Below, in pieces: positions 27,639 to 35,043 of a DNA stretch of 64,000 bases. The position numbers and the translations under genes were made by a program. Positions within the stretch are counted from its first letter, which is position 1, and every line of letters starts with the position of its first letter. The notes beneath the pieces were generated by a model. It worked only from the letters and a program-made list of their open reading frames with translations. It was not told where the DNA came from and made no database searches. Origin of the DNA: Streptomyces sp. NBC_00568 (GTDB taxonomy: Bacteria; Actinomycetota; Actinomycetes; Streptomycetales; Streptomycetaceae); NCBI RefSeq assembly GCF_026341855.1, contig NZ_JAPENW010000002.1, positions 248,001-312,000 of the forward strand, written 5' to 3'.

Positions 27639-29063
27639 TCAAGTGCGGGTTCCCTCGGGGGAGCGTGGTCCAGGCGCAAGAGATGCCGGGTCCATGGGAG
27701 CCTTAGCATCCGCGGATTTGAACCAACGTATTCCCGCGACGAGAACCAACGCCGTCACCACCGGGCCCGCCATCACCAGGAGGTAGGTACCGCCTGTAAG
27801 GCCACCGAGTGTCGAGCCGACTGCGAGGCCGGTGCTGTAAGCAGCAATCATCCAGCCGAATGCCTCGGTCGACGTGCCCGGTGGGGCTGTCTCCAGAAGG
27901 ATGAGGCAGGTGGTGCAGACGTAGACGCCGAAGAAGATTCCAGGAACTGTGATGAGGAGTACCGACGGAACGGGTCCGACCCCGACCACGAACGGGATGT
28001 AGGCGACTGCCATCACCGCCGCCATGGTGATCGACTGCCGCAGTTTGCTCGCTGGCCATGAACGCGTGCCGTACACGAGGCTCCCGACCACTCCGCTCAG
28101 CGCCAGCACGGCGGGCATAGCCCCCTCCATCCATCCTGCCCGATGTTCGTCGGCCTGGACTACAGCGGCCACCCGCATCGCGCCGTTTGATACACCAGCG
28201 CAAGCAATCGCGATGAGCGCGACTCGAACGGCCGATGACTGAAGCGGCCCAAGCCAGTGGCCCTGCTTCAGGGCTACCGGCCGTAGCGTCTGGGCTGGTG
28301 CTGAACACGCCAAGCTGAGAGCTCCGGCGAGGCCTAGTGCAGCTGTCGCGATGAGAGCCAGGCTCGGTGAACACGCCACCAGCCCTGCGGCCAGGAGTGG
28401 GCCCACGACGTAGACGGCTTCCTGCGTCCCGCTGTCCAAGGCGTATGCCGTACGCAAGAAGGGGACCTCGTCTCGGCCCACTGGCACGATCACCGGCCAC
28501 AGGGTGCGAAGTACCGCTTCCAGGGGCGGATTGGCCACGCCGGCCACGATGGTCAGCACGAGTGTCAACACGGTGTCGCCGGTTCCAAGCAGGCCTATCG
28601 CCGCCAGCGCAGCAGTAGCAAGCCCGGCGCCGACCAGGACCGTTCGAGCGGGTCCCCGGCGGTCCGCCACGCGTCCCAGCAACGGCTGCCCCGCAGCGTA
28701 GGCGACCAGGTAGACACCAGCGAGGAGACTGCCGAACGCAAGTGAGCCGGATTTCCCGGCTGCCAGTAGCAGAGCGGTGGGAGCCATGCCGTTCGGGAGG
28801 CGCCCGACCAGTGTCGAGGTGAGAAGCCTTGCGGCAAAGGGCCCCCGCAGCAGCTGCCAGTACCCGAGCTCATGCCCTTCCCGACGAGTTGGGTGCCCGG
28901 TGTTTTCCTGCAGCAAGGGTAACTCCAATTCGAGGATGACTTCGGACCACAGAGCGATCGCCTCGATGCCCTCACGAATGGCAGGATCCGAATGCAGTTC
29001 ACCTCCGGGCCGCGGGAATACCGAGGACGGGATTCCCATAGCAATCCGCCGCCTTGGCGTCAA
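27639..29063 (-). CDS. Major facilitator superfamily (MFS) transporter
   Basis: Up to 474 residues on the minus strand. The transporter core begins near HELGYWQLLRGPFAARLLTS and has about twelve hydrophobic segments. The MFS loop 2-3 motif appears as GRVADRRGPARTVLVGAG. It resembles exporters of the sugar/drug efflux type, with the halves joined near the RPVALKQGHWLGPL loop. The first ~65 residues are polar and unusual. TTG 29063 lacks a well-placed ribosome binding site; the only strong one (AGGAGGGG, 29077-29084) serves GTG 29070 in another frame, so an N-terminal frameshift or a leader ORF is possible. A TTA codon (plus-strand 28920-28922) would make expression bldA-dependent if translation starts upstream of it. 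Substrate unknown. Confidence 0.8.
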   Translation of the reverse strand: MTPRRRIAMGIPSSVFPRPGGELHSDPAIREGIEAIALWSEVILELELPLLQENTGHPTRREGHELGYWQLLRGPFAARLLTSTLVGRLPNGMAPTALLLAAGKSGSLAFGSLLAGVYLVAYAAGQPLLGRVADRRGPARTVLVGAGLATAALAAIGLLGTGDTVLTLVLTIVAGVANPPLEAVLRTLWPVIVPVGRDEVPFLRTAYALDSGTQEAVYVVGPLLAAGLVACSPSLALIATAALGLAGALSLACSAPAQTLRPVALKQGHWLGPLQSSAVRVALIAIACAGVSNGAMRVAAVVQADEHRAGWMEGAMPAVLALSGVVGSLVYGTRSWPASKLRQSITMAAVMAVAYIPFVVGVGPVPSVLLITVPGIFFGVYVCTTCLILLETAPPGTSTEAFGWMIAAYSTGLAVGSTLGGLTGGTYLLVMAGPVVTALVLVAGIRWFKSADAKAPMDPASLAPGPRSPEGTRT

Positions 29064-29070
29064 AATTCAC
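28999..29070 (-). CDS. Short ORF (23 codons) with strong ribosome binding site, overlapping the MFS 5' end
   Basis: GTG 29070 is preceded by AGGAGGGG with six-base spacing. It encodes VNFDAKAADCYGNPVLGIPA plus ARR and ends TGA 28999-29001, inside the MFS frame. It may be a leader peptide coupling translation to the transporter, a tiny secreted product, or the true N-terminus of the transporter before a one-base frameshift. I cannot decide from sequence alone. Confidence 0.35.
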   Translation of the reverse strand: MNFDAKAADCYGNPVLGIPAARR

Positions 29071-29734
29071 GCGATTCCCCTCCTGGATAATCAGAGGAAA
29101 CACGTGCCCAGGCCCTGCTGGCAACAACCTGCACTACGGCCCGCGGCCCCAACGGGTTCACGGTGCCCTGGTCACACTCGAGGTGCGCGGTCACTTCGCA
29201 GCCGGAGCCCGAGCGGCAGCCTTGCTCCCTGGTCGAAGTTGCGCTGTCCTGGGGGCAGGGGGCGGTCGCCGGGGCGGTGGCTGCGAGCCCAACGGCGGCC
29301 GCCATGCTCGTGATCTTCGTCCGCTTCGGCGACTACTGCTTCGCCGAGCGCGCGCATGGACCGTCAAAGATATCCACGACATCGCGGGAGTACCGGCTCG
29401 CGCCCTCTGCGACGTTCACTGTTCCCGCTCCGCAGCCCGCTGGAGCGCTGGCACGCGCGCCCGAGCAGATGTCACGACACCTGGCCGCGCGCATCCTATG
29501 CGACTGCGGCGCGCCGTGCTGGCTTGTGGGTCGCTTCAGTCGCTGCGGGCACGCGGGACCTGTTGCGACCCACGCCGGTGTCCGCCGGGAGCAGGGCTTC
29601 TCGGGTGAGGGAAGCCATCTGCCGGGGTTGCGTATAGCTGTCTCAAAGGCGACGGCTTTCTCACCCGACCGTGGCGGTTTCAGATCTATTTCCGAAGGCG
29701 GCCTACTCTGCTCCGTAATTCTGGGACACGCGTA
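29071..29734. other. Gene-poor region upstream of the MFS gene
   Basis: About 660 bases. Open frames on the plus strand (for example around 29163-29400) have a hydrophobic stretch (AGAVAASPTAAAMLVIFVRF) but no good start or domain. The MFS promoter should be here. Confidence 0.4.
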
Positions 29735-30343
29735 TCACTTGAACGCCTCGATCTCGCACTCCCGCAGAATCCTTTCCGTGCGGGGTGCCCCTCGCTCGTC
29801 CTGCGATACGCTCGCATCGTAGTTCCATCCGCTACCGTCGGGCAGAGCCTTGATGCGGATTCCGTGATCATTTATGCATTTGATTGATGCTCGGAAGTCA
29901 TCGGCGTAGTTCGGGTTCTGGTTTGGGTCGAGTTCCGGCGGGGGAACCGGCTTCTTCTTCTTGCATGCTTTAAGTGCTGCGGTCGGCTGGAGTTCATCTT
30001 CGGCCGCATTCAGCAGATGCTTTCCTGCCGCTTTGGGTCCGGTGACTTCTTCCACTTTGCCACCGTGCTGCTTGAGGCATGAGGCGTAGGCGTTGTATAT
30101 GTTGCGCATTTCGTCAGGCGTACTGTCCAGGCGAATACGCGGTTGGTCCTTGTCTGGATCTGCTGCGTCCGGCGATACGGCAGGTTTCTTGCTGTCTTGC
30201 TGCAGGGATGGGACTTCGTCCTTCTTGTCCTGTTGTCCGGAGTCTCCGCAGCTGGCGAGGCTGAGGATGGCCGCAGCTACTGCGATGAGAGGTGCCGCAG
30301 CGTTGCGCGCAGGAGGGAGAGTTTTCCCCTTGCTCTTGAGCAC
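29735..30343 (-). CDS. Four-cysteine lipoprotein, module B (paralogue of 19847-20449)
   Basis: 202 residues from GTG 30343. Lipoprotein signal ending LSLASC, lipidated Cys32, then a charged linker and the family core: RLDSTPDEMRNIYNAYASCL, CKKKKPVPPPELDPNQNPNY, IKCINDHGIRIKALPDGSGW and a final RECEIEAFK. Mature cysteines at 89, 127, 156 and 196. The spacings 38 and 29 between the first three are identical to those in the module A lipoprotein. It lies downstream of the permease gene (273-base gap), last in the leftward module B set. Function unknown; it may be a cargo, substrate or regulator of the exporter and kinase next to it. Confidence 0.8.
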   Translation of the reverse strand: MLKSKGKTLPPARNAAAPLIAVAAAILSLASCGDSGQQDKKDEVPSLQQDSKKPAVSPDAADPDKDQPRIRLDSTPDEMRNIYNAYASCLKQHGGKVEEVTGPKAAGKHLLNAAEDELQPTAALKACKKKKPVPPPELDPNQNPNYADDFRASIKCINDHGIRIKALPDGSGWNYDASVSQDERGAPRTERILRECEIEAFK

Positions 30344-30616
30344 TTGAGTGATCCTATCCAGGAGGTGAGATGCGATTGAGGGATGGATTCGTGAGCCGTA
30401 GAGGCAGGTGTTCCTTCGAGTCGTGGTGCCGGCACTGTGTGCACAGGTTTGGTATCTGGTTGTCCGGCCGCGTAGTTCGTGACGGTTCCCGCACCGTCAG
30501 GTAGGCCATGAAGGGGGCTCCGGAGTTGCCTGCGACAGGCAGGCGCGGACCACTCTGGGTCTAGTGATGCGTGTCGGCGCATCTACTGGGGTGTCGCGCG
30601 GGTGCTCACACGCAGG

Positions 30617-31900
30617 TCAGGTCGAGGCCAACGCCTCTGTAGGTGTCAAGCGGGAGGCGCGGATGGCGGGGTAGACGCCGGCAATGACCCCGACGAAGAC
30701 GGCTCCGCCGAGCCCGGCTGCGACTGCCATGGCTGGTATGACAGGGGGCCAGTGGCGGAATGACGCGTAGGCGATTGCGGCTGCACAGCCCAGCAGGACG
30801 CCGGCAGCGCCGCCGAGCCCGGACAGGACGACGGACTCGGTCAGGAACTGGCCCCGGATCTGGCCCCGGTTGGCGCCCAGGGCCCGGCGTAGGCCAATCT
30901 CCCGGCGGCGTTCGAGAACTGAGATGACCATGGTGTTGGCGACGCCGATACCGCCGACTAGGAGGGCAACTCCAGCCAGCCCAAAGAACAGGGCGGAGAA
31001 CGCACTCTCGGTCGCCCGTTTGGCGGCCAGGGCGTCGGACGGCCGACTGACCTGCACGAGCCCGGGTGTCTGCGGGTTGATGGTTGCGGGGAGCACAGCG
31101 CGCACGCTTTCGACCGCAGATTCGTCAGCTCTTGTGTAGACCACTGTCGGCCGGCCGTCGAAGTCCAACTGGCTGCGGGCTGCCTGCCAGCTGACGAGGA
31201 CTGCTCGGTCGAGATCTTCGGCCAGGGGAACGGGGCGGAGGGTGCCGATGACGGTGAACCAGCGGTCAGCAAGGCGTATCTGGGGTGCTGGTTCGCCAGG
31301 GTGCATGGCGCTGAAGCCGAGACGCCGAGCGGCAAGGGCGCCAAGTACTACGGTTGGGAAGCGGTCACTGTCCCGGTTGAGGAAGCGTCCGGAGGCGACT
31401 GTGCCACCGACGGTCTGCAGCAAGTTCCGGCGTACTGCCAGGACGCTCAGGCCGGCGTAGTCGGCGGGGTCCACGCGGTCCGAGCGGTATACGGGGACAT
31501 TGGTGTTGGCGACCGCGCTCGCTCGGTCGACTGGGCCGATGCGCTCGACCATTTCCACCGACTCCACGGGCAGAGAGCCGGGCTTGCTACTACCTTGCTC
31601 TGGCATGGCCTGGGCGCGCAGCAGGTTGGTTCCCAGCGCCGACAACTGCTGCATCAAGGCCTTTTGGCTGGAAGCCGGTATCGCCGTCACGATGATCATC
31701 GTGGCGATGCCGATGGAGATCCCGAGGGCTGACAGCGCGGCCCGTACTTTCCTGGTGCGGATGCCGAGCAGACCGAGCCCAAGCAGATCGAGCGGTGTCA
31801 GGCGAACGGTCGTCGGCCTTGCCTTTCGGTGCGCCGGCACAGCAGCGGCTGGGCTGTGAGGCGCAGACGAGTCGACGGCGGGCGGCGTCACATTAGTCAT
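30617..31900 (-). CDS. MacB/FtsX-type ABC transporter permease, module B
   Basis: 427 residues. One membrane segment near residues 54-76 (AALSALGISIGIATMIIVTA), a ~200-residue extracellular MacB_PCD-type domain, then three C-terminal membrane segments (around FGLAGVALLVGGIGVANTMV, GLGGAAGVLLGCAAAIAYAS and VAAGLGGAVFVGVIAGVYPA). The coupling motif ERRREIGLRRALGANRGQIR and the ending PAIRASRLTPTEAL are standard for this family. It overlaps the ATPase gene by eight bases. MacB-type systems transduce force to the outside rather than moving substrate through the membrane; lipoproteins and peptides are usual substrates. Confidence 0.92.
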   Translation of the reverse strand: MTNVTPPAVDSSAPHSPAAAVPAHRKARPTTVRLTPLDLLGLGLLGIRTRKVRAALSALGISIGIATMIIVTAIPASSQKALMQQLSALGTNLLRAQAMPEQGSSKPGSLPVESVEMVERIGPVDRASAVANTNVPVYRSDRVDPADYAGLSVLAVRRNLLQTVGGTVASGRFLNRDSDRFPTVVLGALAARRLGFSAMHPGEPAPQIRLADRWFTVIGTLRPVPLAEDLDRAVLVSWQAARSQLDFDGRPTVVYTRADESAVESVRAVLPATINPQTPGLVQVSRPSDALAAKRATESAFSALFFGLAGVALLVGGIGVANTMVISVLERRREIGLRRALGANRGQIRGQFLTESVVLSGLGGAAGVLLGCAAAIAYASFRHWPPVIPAMAVAAGLGGAVFVGVIAGVYPAIRASRLTPTEALAST

Positions 31901-32582
31901 GTGGTGCGTCCAGTGCGGTATCGGTGATGATGTGGCCGTCGCGGATCTCGATGCGGCGAGGCAGCCCAGCGGCTATGTCTCGGTCGTGGGTGATCAGCGC
32001 GATGGTGGTGCCCTCCGCATGCAACTGCAGCAACAGGCGAAGGATTGCTGCGCCGTTGGCTGTGTCCAGAGCGCCGGTCGGCTCATCGGCGAGGACCAGG
32101 GCCGGTTGATTGACCAGAGCCCGGGCGATGGCGACGCGCTGTTTCTCGCCGCCAGACAGCTGGTTGGGCATGTGGTCAGTGCGGTGCGCCATGCCGACCC
32201 GTGCGAGGGATTCTCGGGCCAGCGTTGGGCGCCGGTTCCTGGGCACGCCCCCGTAGATGAGACCGACCGCGACGTTCTCGGCGGCAGTGAGTCCCTCCGT
32301 GAGGTGGAACTGCTGGAAGACGAAGCCCAGCTGCCGGCCCCGCAGTGTCGATAGGCGACGGTCAGACAATTGCGAGATGTCGTTGCCGCCGACCTCTACG
32401 CTGCCAGAGGTGGGCCGGTCCAGGGTTCCCATGATGTTCAGCAGGGTTGACTTCCCGGACCCGGAAGGTCCGACGATGGCCAGCAGTTCCCCGTTCTCCA
32501 CGGTGAGAGAGACGCCGTCAAGAGCGCGGACGCCTCCGGGATAGGCCATGACCGCGTCGCGTATAGCGATGACTGTGGTCAC
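31893..32582 (-). CDS. ABC transporter ATP-binding protein (MacB/LolD type), module B
   Basis: 229 residues. Walker A GPSGSGKSTLLN, Q-loop region VFQQFHLTEGLTAAENV, signature LSGGEKQRVAIARAL, Walker B LVLADEPTGALD and the switch histidine in LITHD are all present. Start and end overlap the adaptor and permease genes by four and eight bases, so the three are one transcription and translation unit. It powers the permease at 30617-31900. Confidence 0.94.
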   Translation of the reverse strand: MTTVIAIRDAVMAYPGGVRALDGVSLTVENGELLAIVGPSGSGKSTLLNIMGTLDRPTSGSVEVGGNDISQLSDRRLSTLRGRQLGFVFQQFHLTEGLTAAENVAVGLIYGGVPRNRRPTLARESLARVGMAHRTDHMPNQLSGGEKQRVAIARALVNQPALVLADEPTGALDTANGAAILRLLLQLHAEGTTIALITHDRDIAAGLPRRIEIRDGHIITDTALDAPHD

Positions 32583-33982
32583 GAGGCGGTTTCCACACGG
32601 AGCCCCGGGCGAATGCCGGGTCCGGTGACCTCGACCATGCCCTTGGCGAACATCCCAGTGGTGACTGGAACCAGGCGCCCCTCTGTTGTCCGCAGGGCAT
32701 AGCCCCCTTCGCTCAGAGCAAGCAGGGCTTCTACGGGGACTGCGAGGACTCCGCGCTTCGTTCGGCCGGGGAAATCGACCTTGACAGGGGCTGCATTGAG
32801 CCGTTGCACCGCGTTGTCGCTGCCGAGGGAGACCGTGACGGTGATGCGTCCGTCGAGCGGGTTGCTTCCTTGCCCAGAGGTATCCGCGTCATTCCCCTGC
32901 ACGACGGTCCCTATAGAGTCAACAGTGCCGTCCACACGTCGTTCGTCAGGCAGTGTCACGCGGACTCGGGCGCCCTTCCTGATCGCCCCTGCATCAGAGG
33001 CAGCGACGGGGACAGTGACCTGTTTGCGGGTGGACGTGACGGAGACCAGATCGGTGGTCGTTTCGTCGCCGACTTGCGCCAGAACCTTGCCGATCCGTAC
33101 GGCCCCGGTCGTGACGAGTGCGTCACCTGGCAGGATCACCCCTGATTGATCCACGTCCTGGGTGCGCTGCCATCGCTTGATGGCAGCTACGAGGCTGGTG
33201 GTGAGCACAGCGTCGCCCTTTCGCACCTTGATGAGAGACGGAGAGGGCAGCGGCTGCTCGCCGTCAGCGGGCGCATCGGATGCGGCGTTTGGCGGCGGAC
33301 TACTGGGCAGTGCGCTGGGTGCCGCAGGCGCTTCAGGGCTCGAGGAGGGTGTGGGGTTACGCACCCATGAGCCTTCGGCAGGTTGCGCGCCTGTGTCGTA
33401 GCCAAGGCTTCTCAGGTGGTCTGCGATGACGCGTACATCCCGGCCCACGAGGCCAGTCTTGTCCAAGGGGCGGAACAGCGGGGTATCCCCGTAGAAGAGC
33501 ACCACTGGGTGGTCGTCGACGCGCCAGATCGCTTGGCCTCGCTTGACTGTGGCCCCCACTGCCGGCAGCCAGGTGACCCGGCCCCCGCCCGTGTGGTGCA
33601 GAGAACGGGGAGCGCCATAACCCAGGGTGCCGTCCAGCGAGAGGTTGTCGGAGAGAGTGGCGCTGGCCACTGTGACGGTCTTTGCCTTCCCGTCCTGCTG
33701 CGCTGGACGGCGGTCAGCACCGTCGTCGGGCCAGAGCGCCGCGCCCGTCGCTGCTCCTATCGCAGCAAGGAGCGCGAGGGCGATGCCCAGCATCCTTCGG
33801 CGGTGACGTGGGGCAGCGCCCTGGATTGCGGATCCTGACGTGACGGGCTCTTTCACCAACCCGTGCTTGGGCCCGCGGCGGCCCGAAGTGGCCTCGCCTG
33901 AGGGTGAGTCGACAACAGCCAGGCTTAGCGTTTCATCCGGGCCAAACTGTGGGCGGTTCGTCCCCGTACCCTTGTCAATCAT
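32579..33982 (-). CDS. Membrane-fusion-type adaptor with peptidoglycan-binding-like insert, module B
   Basis: 467 residues. A ~60-residue cytoplasmic tail, one membrane segment (about 64-84), then the adaptor head: VGATVKRGQAIWRVDDHPVV with LFYGDTPLFRPL, as in RND/MacB-type adaptors of actinomycetes. A peptidoglycan-binding-like segment (VRVIADHLRSLGYD and LVAAIKRWQRTQDVDQSG) is interrupted by a Pro/Ser/Ala-rich stretch. Beta-barrel segments (KGARVRVTLPDERRVDGTVD) complete the protein. It is first in the leftward operon, 376 bases from the divergent regulator gene. It should link the permease to the cell wall. Confidence 0.88.
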   Translation of the reverse strand: MIDKGTGTNRPQFGPDETLSLAVVDSPSGEATSGRRGPKHGLVKEPVTSGSAIQGAAPRHRRRMLGIALALLAAIGAATGAALWPDDGADRRPAQQDGKAKTVTVASATLSDNLSLDGTLGYGAPRSLHHTGGGRVTWLPAVGATVKRGQAIWRVDDHPVVLFYGDTPLFRPLDKTGLVGRDVRVIADHLRSLGYDTGAQPAEGSWVRNPTPSSSPEAPAAPSALPSSPPPNAASDAPADGEQPLPSPSLIKVRKGDAVLTTSLVAAIKRWQRTQDVDQSGVILPGDALVTTGAVRIGKVLAQVGDETTTDLVSVTSTRKQVTVPVAASDAGAIRKGARVRVTLPDERRVDGTVDSIGTVVQGNDADTSGQGSNPLDGRITVTVSLGSDNAVQRLNAAPVKVDFPGRTKRGVLAVPVEALLALSEGGYALRTTEGRLVPVTTGMFAKGMVEVTGPGIRPGLRVETAS

Positions 33983-34358
33983 TCTGGCAGACTCTTCTCA
34001 TGCACTCTTGCTCATCGGAACCGCTTCAGTAGCTGGACGCTCCAAGCCGGCGCTGGCTGGTGTGCTCACGTCGACACCTCGGCACCTGGCCGCTCACTGC
34101 CCCGGAGGGCAGGTCGACGCGGAGCGTTGTCCTCGGCGCAAACGTTCGACCAGGGGAGCTCCCGCGGCTTGCGGCCGTCGGGAGAGGGCAGCCAGGGTGC
34201 GCGGACAGCGCGGCGTCCGACAGACCTCGACACGGCCGGACCCATCGCTGACGAGGTCCTACGGCAGAGCATGCCGCGCAGATATCAAGAAGTTGTCATC
34301 GTGCGAGACATTTCTCAGCCATGCCCATGGCAGACGAACTGGACCTAGCATCGGGCGG
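33983..34358. promoter_or_regulatory. Divergent promoter region of module B
   Basis: 376 bases between the adaptor and regulator genes, transcribed away from each other. Both promoters must lie here. I do not find a copy of the palindrome seen in module A, nor convincing -35/-10 boxes. Confidence 0.5.
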
Positions 34359-35042
34359 GTGAGTGCACACATCCTGGTTGTGGAAGACGACGTAAAGCAG
34401 GCGGAGGTGATTCGCCTGTCCCTGACGTCCGAAGGGCATATCGTCAGCGTCGCGCACGACGGCCCGACGGCCCTTGAGCGGGCGCGGCAGTGGCCCGCGG
34501 ACCTGATCGTCCTCGACGTGATGCTGCCGGACATCGACGGTTTGGAGGTATGCCGCATCGTGCGTGCGGAGTGCGATGCCCTCGTGCTCATGCTCACTGC
34601 GCGAACCGCGGAGGCCGACATACTGGCCGGCCTGGATATCGGCGCGGATGACTACATGACCAAGCCGTACAGCCCACGCGAGCTCGTGGCCCGCGTCAGG
34701 GCCATGCTGCGTCGCAGCCGCCTCGATGCCGACGACGGCGGAGCACTGCGGGTTGGCTCGCTCGTCGTTCACCCGGACCGGCACGAGGTGTTGTGTGACG
34801 GGCGACAGGTGTCCTGCACACCGGGCGAGTTCGAGATTCTGTGCATCATGGCAGCCTCGCCCGGCCGGGTCTTTACTCGCCGCACGCTCCAAGAATGCTC
34901 CGGTGGTGATCAACGTGCGCACAGCGAGCGGGTCGTCGACGTGCACATACTGAATCTGCGTAAGAAGATTGAGGCCGACCCGAGAGCGCCGACCCGGCTG
35001 CTGACAGTTTTTGGCATCGGGTACAAGTTGAGCGGCGGCTAA
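34359..35042 (+). CDS. OmpR/PhoB-family response regulator, module B
   Basis: 227 residues from GTG 34359 (the frame is open further upstream, but the family start fits here). Receiver domain with ED pair, Asp53 in IVLDVMLPDIDG and Lys102 in YMTKPYSPRE; winged helix with CTPGEFEILCIMAASPGRVF and VVDVHILNLRKKIE, ending VFGIGYKL. Closely related to the module A regulator, including identical blocks around the phosphorylation site. One base separates its stop from the kinase start. Likely controls the divergent exporter operon. Confidence 0.93.
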   Translation: MSAHILVVEDDVKQAEVIRLSLTSEGHIVSVAHDGPTALERARQWPADLIVLDVMLPDIDGLEVCRIVRAECDALVLMLTARTAEADILAGLDIGADDYMTKPYSPRELVARVRAMLRRSRLDADDGGALRVGSLVVHPDRHEVLCDGRQVSCTPGEFEILCIMAASPGRVFTRRTLQECSGGDQRAHSERVVDVHILNLRKKIEADPRAPTRLLTVFGIGYKLSGG

Positions 35043-35043
35043 C

